In this document: positions 1 through 14,003 of the stretch, piece after piece | Numbering within the stretch: the stretch's first letter is position 1 | Layout: each line of letters starts with the position of its first letter | Assembly: GCA_028023455.1 (NCBI GenBank) | Contig: JAQFVV010000012.1 | Span: forward strand, 11,134,499-11,198,498 | Reading direction: 5' to 3' | DNA from: Epiperipatus broadwayi | Lineage: Eukaryota; Onychophora; Udeonychophora; Euonychophora; Peripatidae | Length of the DNA stretch: 64,000 nt | Notes under the pieces: generated by a model | What the model saw: only the letters and a program-made list of their open reading frames with translations | Databases searched by the model: none | Told to the model about the DNA's origin: nothing | Program-made: the position numbers and the translations under genes

Positions 1-3000
1 CATCCATTGCATGCCATCCATTCCATGACATCCATTCCATGACATCCATTGTACGACATTCATTCCATAACATCCGCTACAAGACATTCATTACATGACA
101 TCCATTGCATGACATCAATTACTTGACATCCATTCCATAAGATCCATTGCATGACATCCATTCCATGACAATCATTACATGACATCCATTGAATGACATC
201 AATTACATGATATCCATTCCATGAGATCCATTGCATGACATCCATTCCATGACATCCATTCCATGACATCCATTCCATGACATCCATTGCATGACATCCA
301 TTCCATGACATCCATTACATGACATCCATTCCATGACATCCATTCCATGACATCCATTGCATGGCATTCATTCCATGACATCCATTACATGACATCCACC
401 CCATGACTTCCATTCCATGATGTCGTTTCCAGGACATACCTTCCCATGACATGCATTGCATGATACCCATTCCATGTAATTCAGTCTATGACATCCATTC
501 CATGATATCCATTGCACGACATTCATTCCATAACCTCCATTACTTAACATCCATTTGATGACATCCACTGCATGACATTCATTCCATGACAACCATTGCA
601 TGACATCCATTCATTGACATACATTACATGACATCCACTGCATGGCTTTCATTCCATGGCATTCATTACATGACATACATTCCATGACATTCATTACATG
701 ACATCCATTGCATATCAATTCCATGACATTCATTTTATGATATCCAATCGATGACATCCATTGTATGACATTCATTCCATAACATCCATTACATGACATT
801 CATTACATGACATCCATTGCATGACATCCATTCCATAACATCAATTGCATGACATCCATTCCATGACATTCATTCCATGACATCCATTGCAACACATCCA
901 TTCCATGACATCCATTGTATGACATCCATTCCACGACATCCATTACATGAAATCCATTCCATGATTCCATGACATCCATTGTATGACATCCATTCCACGA
1001 CATCCATTACATGAAATCCATTCCACGATTCCATGACATCCGTTGCATGGGATTCATTCCATGAAACTCATTACATGACATCCATCTATTCCATCTATTC
1101 CATGACATGCATTACATGTCAGTCATTGCATAACATCTATTTTATTACATCCATTGCATGACATTTATTCCATGACATTTATTACATGATAGCCATTCCA
1201 TGACTTCCATTCCATGACATCCTTTCCATGACATAGATTACATGACATCCATTCCATGCCATACATTCCCATGATATGCATTCCATGACATCCATTGCAT
1301 GATATCCATTCCATGACATCCATTGCATATCCATTCCATAATGTCCCTTCCATGACATCCATTGCATAGCTTCCATTCCATGACATCCATTGCATGACAT
1401 CTATTCCATGACCTCCATTACATGACATCCATTGCATGACATTCATTGCATAACATCAATTCCATGACATTCATTGCAAACATCAATTCCATGACATTCA
1501 TTCCATGATGTCCATTCGATGACATCCATTCCATGTCATCCATTACATGATATCCATTCCATGACATCCATTGCATGACATACATTACATGACATCACCC
1601 CATGACTTCCATTGCAAGATGTCCATTCCATGACATATTCCCATGACATGCATTGCATGACATCTATTCTATGATATCCATTGCATGACATTCACTCCAT
1701 GACATCCATTACATAACATCCATTTGATGACATCCACTGCACGACATTCATTCCATATCCATTCCATGACAACCATTTCATGCCATCGATTGCATGACAT
1801 CTATAGCATGACAATCATTCTGTGGCATTCATTATGACATACATTCCGTGACACTCATCACATGACATCCATTGCATATCAATTCCATGACATTCATTTT
1901 ATGATATCCAATTGATGACATCCATTCCATGACAACCACTGCATAACATCTATCCCATGACATCCACTGCATGACATCCATTGTATGACATTCATTCCAT
2001 GACATACATTCCATGACAACCATTCCATAACATCAATTCCATGACATCCATTGCATGGCATTCCTTCCATAAAATTCATTACATAACATCCATTCCATGA
2101 CATTCATTACATGACATCCATTGCATGACATCAATTCCATAACATCCATTGCATGACATCCATTACATGACATCCATTCCATGACATTAATTACATAACA
2201 TCCATTCCGTAACATCCATTCCATGATATCCATTCCATGACATGCATTCCATGAAATCCATTCCATGACATCCATTCCATGACATCCATCGCATGACATC
2301 CATTATATGACATCCATTGCATGACATCCATTCCATGACATTTATTACATGACATCCATTGCATGATATCCATTCAGTGACATCCATTGCATGACATACA
2401 TTACATGACGTCCATTCCATGACATACATTCCATGACACCCATTCCATGTAATTCATTCTATGACATAAATGACATCCATTCCATGACATCCAATTCATG
2501 CCATCCATTCCATAACATCTACTCCAAAACATCCATTCCATGACATCCATTTCATGACATGCATTGCATGACATTCATTCCATGACAATCATTATGTGAC
2601 ACCCATTCCATGACATCCATTCCCTGACATGCATTACATGGACTCCATTACATGACATCCATTCCATGACATTCATTACATAACATCCATTCCATGACAT
2701 CCATTCCGTGATATCCATTTTGTGATATCCATTCCATGACATGCATTCCATGAAATCCATTCAAAGAAATCCATTCCATGACATCCATTGCATGACATCC
2801 CTTCCATGACATTCATTACATGACATCCATTTCATGATATCCATTCCATGACATCCATTGCATGACATACATTACATGACATCCATCCCATGACATCCAT
2901 TCCATGACCTCCATTCCATGACACCCATTCCATGTAATTTCATTATATGACATCCATTCCATGCCATCCATTTGATGACATCCATTGCATGACATCTATT

Positions 3001-5944
3001 CCATAACATCCTTTCCATGACAATCATTCCATGACATCCATTGCATGACATTCATTCCATGACAATAATTACATGACATCCATTCCATGACATTCATTAC
3101 ATGACATCCATTGCATGACATCCATTCCATGACATTCATTACATGACATCCATTGCATGACATCAATTCGATACCATCCATTCCATGATGTCCATTCCAT
3201 GACATTCATTGAATGACATCTATTCCATGACATCCATTCTATGAATTCCATTGCATGATATCCATTCCATGACATCCATTGCATGACTTTCATTCCATGA
3301 CATCCATTGTATTTCCATTCCATGATGTCCATTCCATGACATCCATTGCATGACTTCCATTCCATGACCTCCATTCCATGACATCCATTGCATGACATCT
3401 ATTCCATGACATTCCTTCCATGACATTCATTACAAAAGATCCATTCCATGACATTCATTACATGACATCAATTCCATGACATTCATTCCATGATGTCCAT
3501 CCATTCCATGACATTCATTCCATGACATCCATTACATAACATCCATTTTATGACATCAATTGCATGACATCCATTCCATGAGATTCATTGCATGACATTT
3601 AGTCCATGACATTCATTACATGATAGCCATTCCATGACATTCATTACTACATATCCATTCCATGACATCCATAATGTCCATTCCATGACATGCATTGCAT
3701 GACACCCATTCCATGTAATTCAGTCTATGACATCCATTCCACGACATCCATTGCATGACATTCATTCCATGACCTTTATTACATAACATCCATTTGATGA
3801 CATCCACTGCATGACATTCATTCCATGACATCCATTCCATGACAACCATTGTATGACATCTATTGCATGACATCCATTCATTGACATACATTACATGACA
3901 TCCACTGCATGACTTTCATTCCGTAACTTTCATTACATGACATACATTCCATGACATCCATTGCATATCAATTCCATGATATTCATTTTATGATATCCAA
4001 TCGATGACATCCATTCCATGACATCCATTGCATGACATCCATTGCATGACATCCATTCCATGACATCCATTCCTTGACATCCATTCCATGACATCCATTG
4101 TACAACATTCATTCCATAACATCCATTACATGACATTCATTACATGACATTCATTACATGACATCCATTGCATGACATCAATTCCTTGACATCCATTCCA
4201 TAACATCCATTCCATGACATCCATAACGTGACATCCATTCCATGACATTCATTACATGACATCCATTCCATGACATCCATTGCATGACATCCATTCCATG
4301 ACATCCATTGTATGACATCCATTCCACATCCATTACATGAAATCCATTCCATGACAACCATTCCATGACATCCATTGCATGGCATTCATTCCATGAAATT
4401 CATTACATGACATCCATTCCATGATATTCATTACATGACATCTATTCCATGACATGCATTGACATCCATTCCACATCCATTACATGAAATCCATTCCATG
4501 ACAACCATTCCATGACATCCATTGCATGGCATTCATTCCATGAAATTCATTACATGACATCCATTCCATGACATTCATTACATGACATCTATTCCATGAC
4601 ATGCATCACATGGCATCCATTTTATGACATCCATTGCATGACATCCATTGCATGACATTTATTCCATGACATTTATTACATGATAGCCATTTCATGACTT
4701 CCACTCCATGACATCCAATCCATGACATCCTCTCCATGACATAGATTACATGACATCCATTCCATGACATACATTCCTATGACATGCATTCCATGACACC
4801 CATTCCATGATATTCATTCCATGACATCCACTCAATGACATCCATTGCATGATATCCATTCCATGACATCCATTCCATGACAACCATTACATATATTCCA
4901 TGACATCCATTGCATGACATCTATTCCATGACCTCCATTACATGACATCCATTGCATGACATTCATTCCTTGACATCAATTCCATGACATTCATTGCATG
5001 ACATCAATTCCATGACATTCATTCCATGATGTCCATTCGATGACATCCATTGCATGACATCCATTTTATGACATCAATTGCATGACATCCATTCCATGAC
5101 ATCCATTGCATGATATTTACCCCATGACATTCATTACATGATAGCCATTCGATGACATTCATTACATGACATCCATTACATATCCATCCATTGCATGACA
5201 TACATTACATGACATCCACCCCATGACTTCCATTGCATGATGTCCATTCCATGACATATTCCCATGACCTGCATTGCATGACACCTAGTCTATGACATGC
5301 ATTCCATGACATCTATTCCATGATATCCATTGCATGACATTGACTCCATGACATACATTACATAACATCCATTTCATGACATCCACTGCATGACATTCAT
5401 TCCATGACAACCATTTCAAGCCATCCATTGCATGACATCCATTACATGACATCTACTGCATGATAATCATTCCATGGCATTCATTATGACATACATTCCA
5501 TGACATCCATTGCATGATATCAATTCATGACATTCATTTTATGATATCCAATCGATGACATCCATTCCATGACATCTATTCCATGACATCCATTTTAACA
5601 TCCACTGCATGACATCCATTCCATGACATCCATTGTATGACATTCATTCCATGACATCCATTACATGACATCCATTCCATAACATCCATTCCATGACATC
5701 CATTGCATGGCATTCCTTCCATGAAATTCATTACATAACATCCAGTCCATGACATTCATTACATGACATCCACTGCATGACTTTCATTCCATGATGTCCA
5801 TTCTATGACATACCTTCCCATGACATGCACTGCATGACACCCATTCCATGTAATTCAGTCTATGACATCCATTCCATGATATCCATTGCATGACATTCAT
5901 TCCATGACCTTTATTACATAACATCCACTGCATGACATTCATTG
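1..5944. repeat. 14-bp minisatellite, array 1
   Basis: Tandem array of a 14-bp unit, CATCCATTCCATGA, with a common variant CATCCATTGCATGA and many point and 1-4 bp length variants (for example TTCATTACATGA, CATCAATT). It is already running at base 1 and stops near 5944, where the sequence changes abruptly to AT-rich DNA. Fourteen is not a multiple of three, so three units (42 bp) make a 14-residue peptide repeat rich in Met, Trp, Cys, Asn and His. All minus-strand frames are therefore long and open without being genes. Some longer blocks recur inside the array: a block ending in ATGTAATTCAGTCTATGACA recurs near 475, 3712 and 5847, and one containing TTTTATGATATCCAATCGAT recurs near 731, 3973 and 5535. 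This suggests irregular higher-order repeats. Function unknown. Confidence 0.97.
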
Positions 5945-6779
5945 CTCACTTATAGATCACTTATTATCATTATTCATTAAATCCAAATTATGTGCCTCAT
6001 TTAAATTAATAAATATAAGATATAGCAATTACAATTTTTTATTATAAACATGAATACACAAGATAATAGTTTTCAATAATCATTAAAAATTAATCAGATA
6101 TTTTTATGAATACTCATTGATATCAAAGCTATTAATAAATTCATGTAATACAATTCTAATAGTCATTAAACTTAATATCTTCATACATTTTGAATATAAG
6201 ATAAATTACCACACAATAGCAGAATGGTTATTTATGAGTGAATACTAATGCAAATTTATTAGTAAATTTTAAATATTATTCCACATAGATTTTCACTCAT
6301 TTTATTCTATTAGATGTGATTTATTAACTAATATAGCATTACTAATTTTAGCTTGCAAATTTATGTATGTGCTTATTAAAAATATAAAATCCACAAAGTA
6401 AATAACATCTTCGGATACACTGTAATGGTGTAAAATGAACATGAGAGTGAGGTTCTTCAAAAACCCAAATTAAAGATTCCAAAATTTGTAATGATTTATA
6501 AAAAAAATAAGACAGGAAATAAAAAAAATTCTATTCTTATGCCCTAACCTCAGACACCTAATTTATATTGATTCAATCAAGAAAAGGAAAATGCTATCTC
6601 ATATTAATGACCTGTAAATTATAAAATTGAAATTTAAAATAATATTAATTAAATAATATAAATATGTAATGAAATAAATTTTCTAGCTGCGAATAAACAG
6701 AGTACTGTATATAAGCAATCACTGACATTGGGACAACATTCACTATCAGGAAGAGGTGAAGGAAGCAGTGGCATATTTA
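5945..6779. other. AT-rich spacer
   Basis: Unique-looking AT-rich DNA between the first satellite array and the decayed LINE. I see no coding signal, no tandem structure and no terminal repeats. Confidence 0.6.
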
Positions 6780-6993
6780 CTTCTATAAAATGCCATAATT
6801 CCAAACATGGTGGATGTATAATGACCCGTCATTCAATAAGTCAATACTCTGCTGGGTCAGTAACAACATTCTTCCAAGACCATGGATGATCACTATAGGT
6901 GACAATGATGAGAAGGAAGCGGTAGTTGGATATTCATTTTTATGGGATTTGGCTAGCGCAATAAGCCTATTGTTATTATGGAGGTTATTTCTG

Positions 6994-7074
6994 GGCAAAG
7001 AAGGCAATGGGAAACCACTTTGTCTTATAATTCAGGCAAAGAAGGCAATGGGAAACCACTTTGTCTTATAATTC
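6994..7074. repeat. 41-bp tandem duplication
   Basis: Two nearly identical 41-bp units (6994-7034 and 7035-7074) beginning GGCAAAGAAGGCAATGGG, in the 5' untranslated part of the decayed LINE. The near identity of the two units suggests that the duplication is recent compared with the decay of the element. Confidence 0.9.
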
Positions 7075-7328
7075 CCTTGTTTTATTATGAGTATGTCTAC
7101 AGGAATCATTACGTTTGGTGTTGAGATCTTGTTAAGAATGACTTTGGTGTCTTGCCCGGCAGGAGTGGACATGAGGCTACTCAGGCCATTAACCTGAAAA
7201 ATTTTCATAAATATAATTAATTGAAGGACGATACATTGAGAATTAAAACATGGAAGGATAGAACTTTGAAGAGAGGTGGGAAATTGGAGAATTTGAAAAG
7301 AGAGTTTACACATAAATATTGATGTTAT

Positions 7329-7935
7329 GGGATTAAGTGAAGTGAGGTGGGAAAGATGTGGAGAAGTAAGTAGTGGAGATGTAAAGTTATATTATTTGGT
7401 TGGTGATGAGTCAATTAATGGAGTTCGCATTGCTGTGGGAAAGAAAATTTGGAAGTGTGGCAAAGGATTGTATTAATGATAGGCTGATGATGATGAGAAT
7501 AAATGCAAGTTCTAGGGATTTGGTAATTATACAAGTTTATATGCCAACTAGTAGTCATGATATTGAAATTGTTGAAGTGTATGAGAAGATAAAAGAAAGT
7601 AGTCAATGTGAAGGCAAAAATGCATGTATATTGCTATTGGGGGATGGGAATGCTGTTGTGGGGAAAGGTAGGGAAGGAAAAATTTGTTGGAAATGATGGT
7701 ATTGGAAAAAGAAATGAAAGAGGTAGTCGGCTTGTACAATTTTGTAAAGAGAATGGGTTTGTCATTGCAAACACTTGTTTTAAAAATCATATTAGAAGAT
7801 TGTATACATGGAAAGCTCTAGGTGACAGCAAACATTATCAAAGTGATTATATATTGATTCAGAATAGAGGGTTCACATACTTTGCATGGTGCTGATATAG
7901 ATTGGGATCCCAATCTAGTTATTGCTAAATTAAAG
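7329..7935 (+). pseudogene. LINE AP-like endonuclease, broken
   Basis: Remnant of the endonuclease that nicks target DNA during LINE insertion. Readable motifs, spread over shifted frames, are GLSEVRW (7329 onward, containing the catalytic Glu), VIIQVYMPTSSHD (about 7520-7560), GDGNAVVG (about 7640) in place of the usual GDFNA, NERGSRLVQFCKENGFVIANT (about 7715-7775) and YTWKALGDSKHYQSDYIL (about 7802-7858). The terminal SDHNLV motif reads DWDPNLV here (about 7890-7920), so the catalytic histidine is lost. A frameshift falls near 7680. The domain order matches RTE-type endonucleases. It is not functional as written. Confidence 0.85.
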
Positions 7936-9650
7936 TTGAGTTTAAAAAGAATTAAAAGAGGAAAAAGATACACAAGATGGGACTTGGATAAATTGAGACA
8001 AATGAAAAAAGGAAAATTTGGTTTAGTATATGAAAATGAATTTAAAAGGATTGTTCAGGATGAGAAATATATTAATAGCCCTGATGAGTGTTGGAATAGA
8101 ATTAAAAAAGGTCTCTTGAAAACAGAAAAAAATGAAATTGGTATTATTCATGCAAGGAAAGCTAAATGTCTTTGGATAACTGAAGGTATGTTGGAAAAGA
8201 TGGAAGTGCAGAGATGATGGAAGAATGTAAATACTGAGGAAGAGCAAAAGGCATATAAGAAATTCCATAATGAACTAAAATGAGAAACAGATTTAGCAAA
8301 AGAAAAATGGTTGGAGTAAGAATGTAAAGAGATAGAAAGACTTCAACAGGTGAAAAGATATGATCTGGTATTTGATAGAATACGTAGTATCACTTGGGAG
8401 AAAAAGACATGGGTAGCAAGTGACATTGCAGATAAGAATGGAATGAGGTTAACTGATAGTAATGATATATTAAAAAAGATGGGAAGAATATCTTCAGTGT
8501 CTGTTTAGTAGAGAAAATAATGTAATTAATTATGAACTTGAAAATGAAGATATTAAAATAGATGATAGAGGATGGATATATTGCTGGATGAAGTAAGAAA
8601 AGTGATCACACAAATAAAGAATGGTAAGGCTGTTGGATTTGATGCAATACCTATAGAAGTTTTGAGAGAAATGGGAGCATTTACTATGAAGGAAATAGTT
8701 GGACTATGCAATTTGATATATAATAGTGGAGATTTTTTTAAGAACTATAATGATTCCAATTACTAAAAAGAAGAAAGATGCTAAATGTGAAGAGTATAGA
8801 ACAATAAGTTTATTGTCTCATGCTTCTAAAGTTTTATTGAGGATTTTAACTCAAAGGATTTATGGGAAGGTAGATTATTATATTCGTGAAGAACAGTTTG
8901 GTTTTCGGAAAGGGAAAAAACACAAGGGATGCTATTGGTATTGTTAGGATAATTGTAGAAAGATATATGGAAAGAGATGAAGGAGTTGGTATATGTTTTG
9001 TGGATTTAGAAAAGGCATTTGATAGAGTAGTCTAGAATAAAGTGATGTCCATCTTAAAAAATAAAGGAGTATTTTGGAAAGAAAGATGATTGATTTGGAC
9101 TGTGTATAATGGTCAAAAGATAAGAGTTAGATTTGGCAGTAATGTGACTGATGAAATGAATGCAGAAAGTGGAGTTAGGCAAGGGTGTAGTACCACCTGT
9201 TCTGCTTAATATTTATTTAGAAGGTATCCTAAATAATTATTTGGACTGTGGAGGAGCAAATGTTGAAGGGAGAGTAATAAAGTATATAAGATTTGCAGAT
9301 GATGTGGCTTTTATTGCTGAGGAGAAAAGGGGTCTTCAGAATATGTTTGAAAAAGACTGCAAATTGGAATCCATGACAAACAAATGAAGTTTTGAAAAGA
9401 GTAAATGAGGAAAGAAGATTGATTGAGAATATCGGAGAGAGACAGAGAACCTGGATTGGACATATATTGACAAGAGATTATAGTTTAATGAAAGATGTTT
9501 TGGAGGAAATGGTGAGTGGAAATAAAAAGAAAAAGATTGACATTATTGGATGATATAAGAGATGGGAAGACTTATATGGAATTGAAAAAATGGGCAAGGA
9601 AGAGAATGGAATGGAAGAATAGACGAATTGATGTTATGACTGCTCTCTGG
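7936..9650 (+). pseudogene. LINE reverse transcriptase, broken
   Basis: Continuation of the same ORF: a basic linker (about 7936-8500), then reverse transcriptase motifs NGKAVGFDAIPIEVL (about 8620-8665), YRTISLLSHASKVLLRIL (about 8797-8850), EEQFGFRKGK (8889 onward), CFVDLEKAFDRV (about 8995-9030), GVRQG (about 9172-9186) and IRFADDVAF (about 9286-9312), the last holding the catalytic FADD box. At about 9385 the sequence jumps from the region just after FADD to the C-terminal segment (RTWIGHIL at about 9449, then SLMKDVLEEMVSG), so several hundred bases of the thumb region appear to be deleted. Several stops and frameshifts are present. Copying enzyme by family; dead here. Confidence 0.87.
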
Positions 9651-9692
9651 ACCTGTCTATTAGACAGAATACTATTGATTGATTGATAAATT

Positions 9693-11307
9693 GGAGCCTA
9701 TTCTGGTATGTAATTAGTGATTGTGGGATTGATATAATTGTTGAAGTTTCCTTGAAACTAGTGCTATGGACCTTGTATTGCCATAGATTACAATTCAAAA
9801 TTTGTGGCTGTTATTTATATAACATTATGTATTGTAGTTAAACAATGACCTAATAGAGAGAGGTTAAATGTTATTTTTCATAATTATTTGTAGAAATAGT
9901 TCCATTATGTATTCATTTTATAATTGTGTGAAAATAAATCAATAAATGTAAAATTGCAATGTGTAGTATTTGGAGGACTGTGTAAGTTTAGTCCAATTAA
10001 ATAATATCTGATTGGTAGAAAAGCATCCTAAGAAAACTCTTACCTTTTTCCAGAATATGAAACTGTATGGTTAAAATATAACACAAATCATTAATTATAA
10101 GTAGTTTATATATAAACTTATATATAGAATTATTGCCATCATAACTTTCAGTTAACAACTTTATTAAGCATTTAATAACTTGGGCATCCATTATGGACTT
10201 TATGATACTTATTAGTTATTGTCATCAACCAAAACATAAATAAATAAATCATGTAAATGTACTATAATAAAATATTGATTTAAGATAATTTAAATATATT
10301 GTTTGTATTAAAAGTTTCATGTGAGTTTAATGGTTTTAAATCACCGTCAGAGAAGTCATGTTTTGCATTCTCTGCATTTTTGGAAAAAAGCACTTAACAT
10401 TTTTAAAGGGTAGTGAAAAAGTCTATGAAGTGTCTTAGATTAGAAAACGAGTGATTTTTGGCAGCTAGTTGACCTGCTATCTTCTTAAAAGAAGTTTTTT
10501 TTTTTTTCCTGTAAAGTTTTTAAAAAGTTGACTGAAATCTAAATTACTTTTGCTTATCAATATTATAGGCAAATTATACATATAACATTTTAAAATAATA
10601 TTTAATCATTATATTAAATTACAAAATTATAAACATATTAAATTTTAAAAATATATATGCAAAAGCAGAATTTAGTTTGTAAGCATCTTTTTTATTAATA
10701 GATTTATTGGGTGACTAAAAGTATAAATAATGAGACAAGTTAAGTTAAAATAAAACTTTTATTTTGTGTTTTCTAAAGTGTAGTAAATTCATTTCCATGA
10801 TCACACTTTTTTTTATGACTCTGTGTTCTCATACATAATCCCAAATCTATTCCTTATTTCATTTTTAGTATTAGAGTAAATTAGATTTCTTTTAGGCACA
10901 GATATTTTTCTCCCTTAATTAAAGTAATTTATCTAAATTGTTTTGATTTTAGAAATATGCAGTTAAAATCATTGATTCAGAACCTTTATAATTATAACAT
11001 TCCCCATTTCATAATACTGTAGGTCATATTATATTACAATAATATTTTTATTGTTAGTGTATTAACACTTTTTTGGCCAATTCTGATTAAGCTAATATCT
11101 TTAAGTGTAGCTAATTATAGCCAGACATTCATTTATTGACTAATACTGGATACTAAGTTCTTAAAGTAATATTGAAAAGTTCTGTCTTTAATAATTGTTA
11201 AAAGAAGACAATTAAATACTGGTTTATAGTTGCAACTATTTTTAGTTTCTTTTTTTTTTATGTTTGTCAAAATTAAAGAAAACCATTTTCAAAAAAAGAA
11301 AAAGAAG
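9693..11307. other. AT-rich spacer
   Basis: AT-rich DNA with homopolymer runs (T-run near 10497-10508, A/T runs throughout). A 64-codon minus-strand ORF (9997-10191) lies here but shows no codon bias or known motif. I see no gene. Confidence 0.55.
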
Positions 11308-11439
11308 CTCCTATTCGTCTTGCATTGGTGGTCGAGAGGTCAGCGCGACTGCCTTGCACTTGCAAGCAGTTGCCCGGGTTGCGGGTTCGCGTCCCGGCCG
11401 ATGCTATGACACTTAAAAAAGAAAACAGAACCTCCTATT
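11308..11439 (+). mobile_element. tRNA-derived SINE (copy 1) with target-site duplication
   Basis: A tRNA-like head at 11322-11404 with a 7-bp acceptor stem (GCATTGG with CCGATGC, one G-T pair), a D-arm-like TGGTCGAGAGGTC (internal promoter A-box position) and a B box, GGTTCGCGTCC. An ACTGC/GCAGT anticodon stem closes a 13-nt loop, CTTGCACTTGCAA, where 7 nt is normal. The loop looks like a 7-nt CTTGCAA loop with 6 bp duplicated. There is no SINE body: TATGACACTTAAAAAAG follows directly. The 8-bp direct repeat CTCCTATT (11308-11315 and 11432-11439) is a likely target-site duplication. Three other copies in the window make this a SINE family and not a working tRNA gene. Transcription by RNA polymerase III is inferred from the box motifs. 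Confidence 0.85.
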
Positions 11440-12288
11440 GTTTTTAAAATTTCAATCTTAAAATCGTTTTCCTCTTTAAATTTATATATGATAAAAATAA
11501 TACTATTCTTAATAGTAAATTATTGTTTTATTTTTTAAAAAAAGATGTATATTGATTAGTTTTTTTACAAAAGCAATTACTTTACCATTTTCATATTAAA
11601 AACTATGCAAAAATCCCATTCTCTTGTAAAAATATATTTATTGGTCTTAATTTATTAAATACATGTGTAAATATTTCCTCAAAAAATAAATTACATTTAC
11701 TAAATTTTTTTAAAAAAAATATTTTTTTTAAAAAAATAATTGAAATTAATAAAATACAAGATACTGTACAGAGAAATGAAAGTACATCAGGTTCATAAGC
11801 TTACAATATGAAATATCAGCAATATTTGAGTTTAAAGGGATTCAAGTTGTACTATCTATTAACAGAATTATCAGTGCCCTAAACTACGGTATTTTATTTA
11901 ATGTTTTAAGATTGACATATGATTTAGATAAGTATATTATGGTATAAAATTTTGTGTAAGTTTGAATAAATCATAATAATATATCAAAGATGTTTTAGTT
12001 TATGCAGTATGTGCATCAGATAATGATTTGATGTATATAAGATGTTCCGCCATCCATGATTTTTGTCAGTCATATGATTCAAACATTGAACTTTTGCACG
12101 GATTATTTTTGAAAGACATCTAACAGAGCAACATTTTCAATCCATGTCTTTCAGAAAACTTGTAACTTTTCTCCATGAAGAATGATTTTCTATTCCTCCA
12201 ACAGTATTTAAGTGTTACAGAATTCTATTCTTTACATAATACTATAAGTTTTTGAGGCAATTTACATCATATTCATAATGATAACACG
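11440..12288. other. AT-rich spacer
   Basis: AT-rich DNA with long A and T runs near 11700-11740. No gene or repeat seen. Confidence 0.55.
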
Positions 12289-12562
12289 GATGTTTTGGTC
12301 ATTTTGACAAAATCTATAGTAATTAAAGATAAATCGTAGGATGTACTTTTGCAAGCATTAGATGCTTCTATTGTGAAAATTATATAAACGAATAATCATG
12401 TGTATATTTAACTTTGTTATAATCTGATGTTTTGGTCATTTTGACAAAATCTATAGTAATTAAAGATAAATCGTAGGATGTACTTTTGCAAGCATTAGAT
12501 GCTTCTATTGTGAAAATTATATAAATGAATAATCATGTGTATATTTAACTTTGTTATAATCT
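12289..12562. repeat. 137-bp tandem duplication
   Basis: Two head-to-tail copies (12289-12425 and 12426-12562) starting GATGTTTTGGTCATTTTGAC. I see one clear difference (AAACG against AAATG), so the duplication is recent. No gene lies in it. Confidence 0.95.
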
Positions 12563-13975
12563 TCTGTGAACATATAATTAATATTGTTTTTTTTAATGCT
12601 TATTATCACATGTAAATATTTATTTGTAATATTTTTTAATCAAAATATAAACTCATCAGACCAATTCTGAACCTTTATTTTCAAATAAAAAAAAGTAAGC
12701 CATTTATTGACTTTTATTGATTGCCTAACTGAATTGAAATTGGTCAACTATCTGAGTTTGTGTTGGATATTTTTCAGTCATCTGATAAAAATTTACCTGC
12801 TTTATTAATGATTTGAATGCTAGATCATACATTTAAGAGTTTAATGCACTTTACATTACACCTTGAAATTGAAACACAGATATGTACAAGTGAGTGTGTG
12901 GTGTGTATGCATGTAAAATATTTAAAAAAGAATTATGCATTTTTGCATATTATGCATTTTTGCATATGTTTTATTTTTCTTTATTAAGTACAGTAATAGT
13001 TTTTTCTTTTCTAATATATGAGTGTATGTATACATTGTAAATTAAATTTTAATTATTTATTGTAATTTCTATACAATATAAATCAACAGGTCTGTGTTGT
13101 TAATATTCTAATAGATAACTAAATTAGAAGTAATTATCAAAGCACTATTTTATCATTTGAATTACAAATAAATGGTAATTAAAAATTTAAAGTCTACAAC
13201 ATTTTTTCTGTAAGTACAAATGGAAATCAATATAAGAAAACATTCCTCACATAGTGCATATATAAAAAGGCTTTTACATTATTTAAGTTTCATTAAGCAC
13301 TTCACTGCTCATTAATTTAATAAATAAAAATCATTTTTTACAAATTGATTTGGGATTTTTTTACTAATATTATGAATGATAGTTTAATATATGAATAATT
13401 TATATAGTTTAATTTTTCAGCAATTATACAGTTAAGCTTATGATGAGTTATTAAGCTCTTGGTGAAGTTACTAAGATATATGATATAAGCATGGAAAATT
13501 ATGGCATGCACTCATATTCAAAGACTTGCAGTTTAGTTTAAAACTAAGGTTTATAAAAGTGTATATCATAAGATTAGGATAAGCTAACTAGACTATTTTT
13601 TTTTATTATTGAAGACATGCATTGGTGTAGCAATATTTTATGTATCCACAATGTCTATGATGTAGTTCAAATCCAGGTAAGATAAAACAGAGAAAATTCA
13701 ATTTTAATCAGACATGTGACTTGTTTTTCAGGTAGTTGATAAAAATTCAGATTTTTCTTCCAGGTAAAATCACTCCCAGTTCAGTTAGATATTTAAAATT
13801 AGGCAACAAATGTGCATCTAGCTATTCTTAGCCAGATATTAAAGCAAGAATGAAAAAGACTTTAAACTTTTCATCAAATAATTTTCAAACATTTGTGAGT
13901 ACCTTTCTTTTTCAGTGTATTTTGATGATTTGAAATTGGAAAGGTTTTTGTCCTGAAGTGGACTATATAAAAGCT
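12563..13975. other. AT-rich spacer
   Basis: AT-rich DNA with a short tandem repeat of TATGCATTTTTGCATAT (about 12934-12967), which is itself close to palindromic. No coding signal. Confidence 0.55.
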
Positions 13976-14000
13976 GTTTTTTCTCTCGTGTCATAGCATC
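13976..14000 (-). mobile_element. SINE tail remnant at satellite edge
   Basis: Read on the minus strand, GATGCTATGACACGAGAG followed by an A-run matches the 3' end of the tRNA-derived SINE (compare GATGCTATGACACATGAGGG and A-run at 42644-42668). The tRNA-like head is missing: the satellite array starts a few bases beyond, where the head should be. The match is short (about 24 bp with small differences), so this is probable and not certain. Confidence 0.6.
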
Positions 14001-14003
14001 AAC

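Larger units (their letters stand above)
6780..9692 (+). mobile_element. Decayed RTE-like LINE, near full length
   Basis: A non-LTR retrotransposon broken by many stops and frameshifts. In order it shows a 5' untranslated stretch (about 6780-7250), an AP-type endonuclease remnant (about 7250-7935), a linker and reverse transcriptase (7936-9385), a C-terminal segment (9386-9650), and a 3' end with the short repeat ATTGATTGATTGAT (about 9678-9691). Short 3' repeats in place of poly(A) are usual for RTE and CR1 LINEs. The order and motifs make the LINE call firm; the exact clade is inferred. The 5' boundary is approximate. The copy cannot move by itself. Confidence 0.88.

Noticed and set aside
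60-5201. Many minus-strand ORFs of 60-109 codons with MDVMEWMSWNGCH-like repeats
   Set aside because: They come from a stop-free 14-bp tandem repeat that is open in every minus frame. Overlapping ORFs in different frames encode the same shifted peptide, and there is no start context or unique sequence.
1-5944. CRISPR-like array
   Set aside because: Units are contiguous 14-mers with no spacers of constant length, and the surroundings are eukaryotic.
11322-11404. Functional tRNA gene
   Set aside because: The anticodon loop is 13 nt, the T-stem has a mismatch, and target-site duplications plus an A-tail flank it. Three related copies have different triplets. A SINE fits better.
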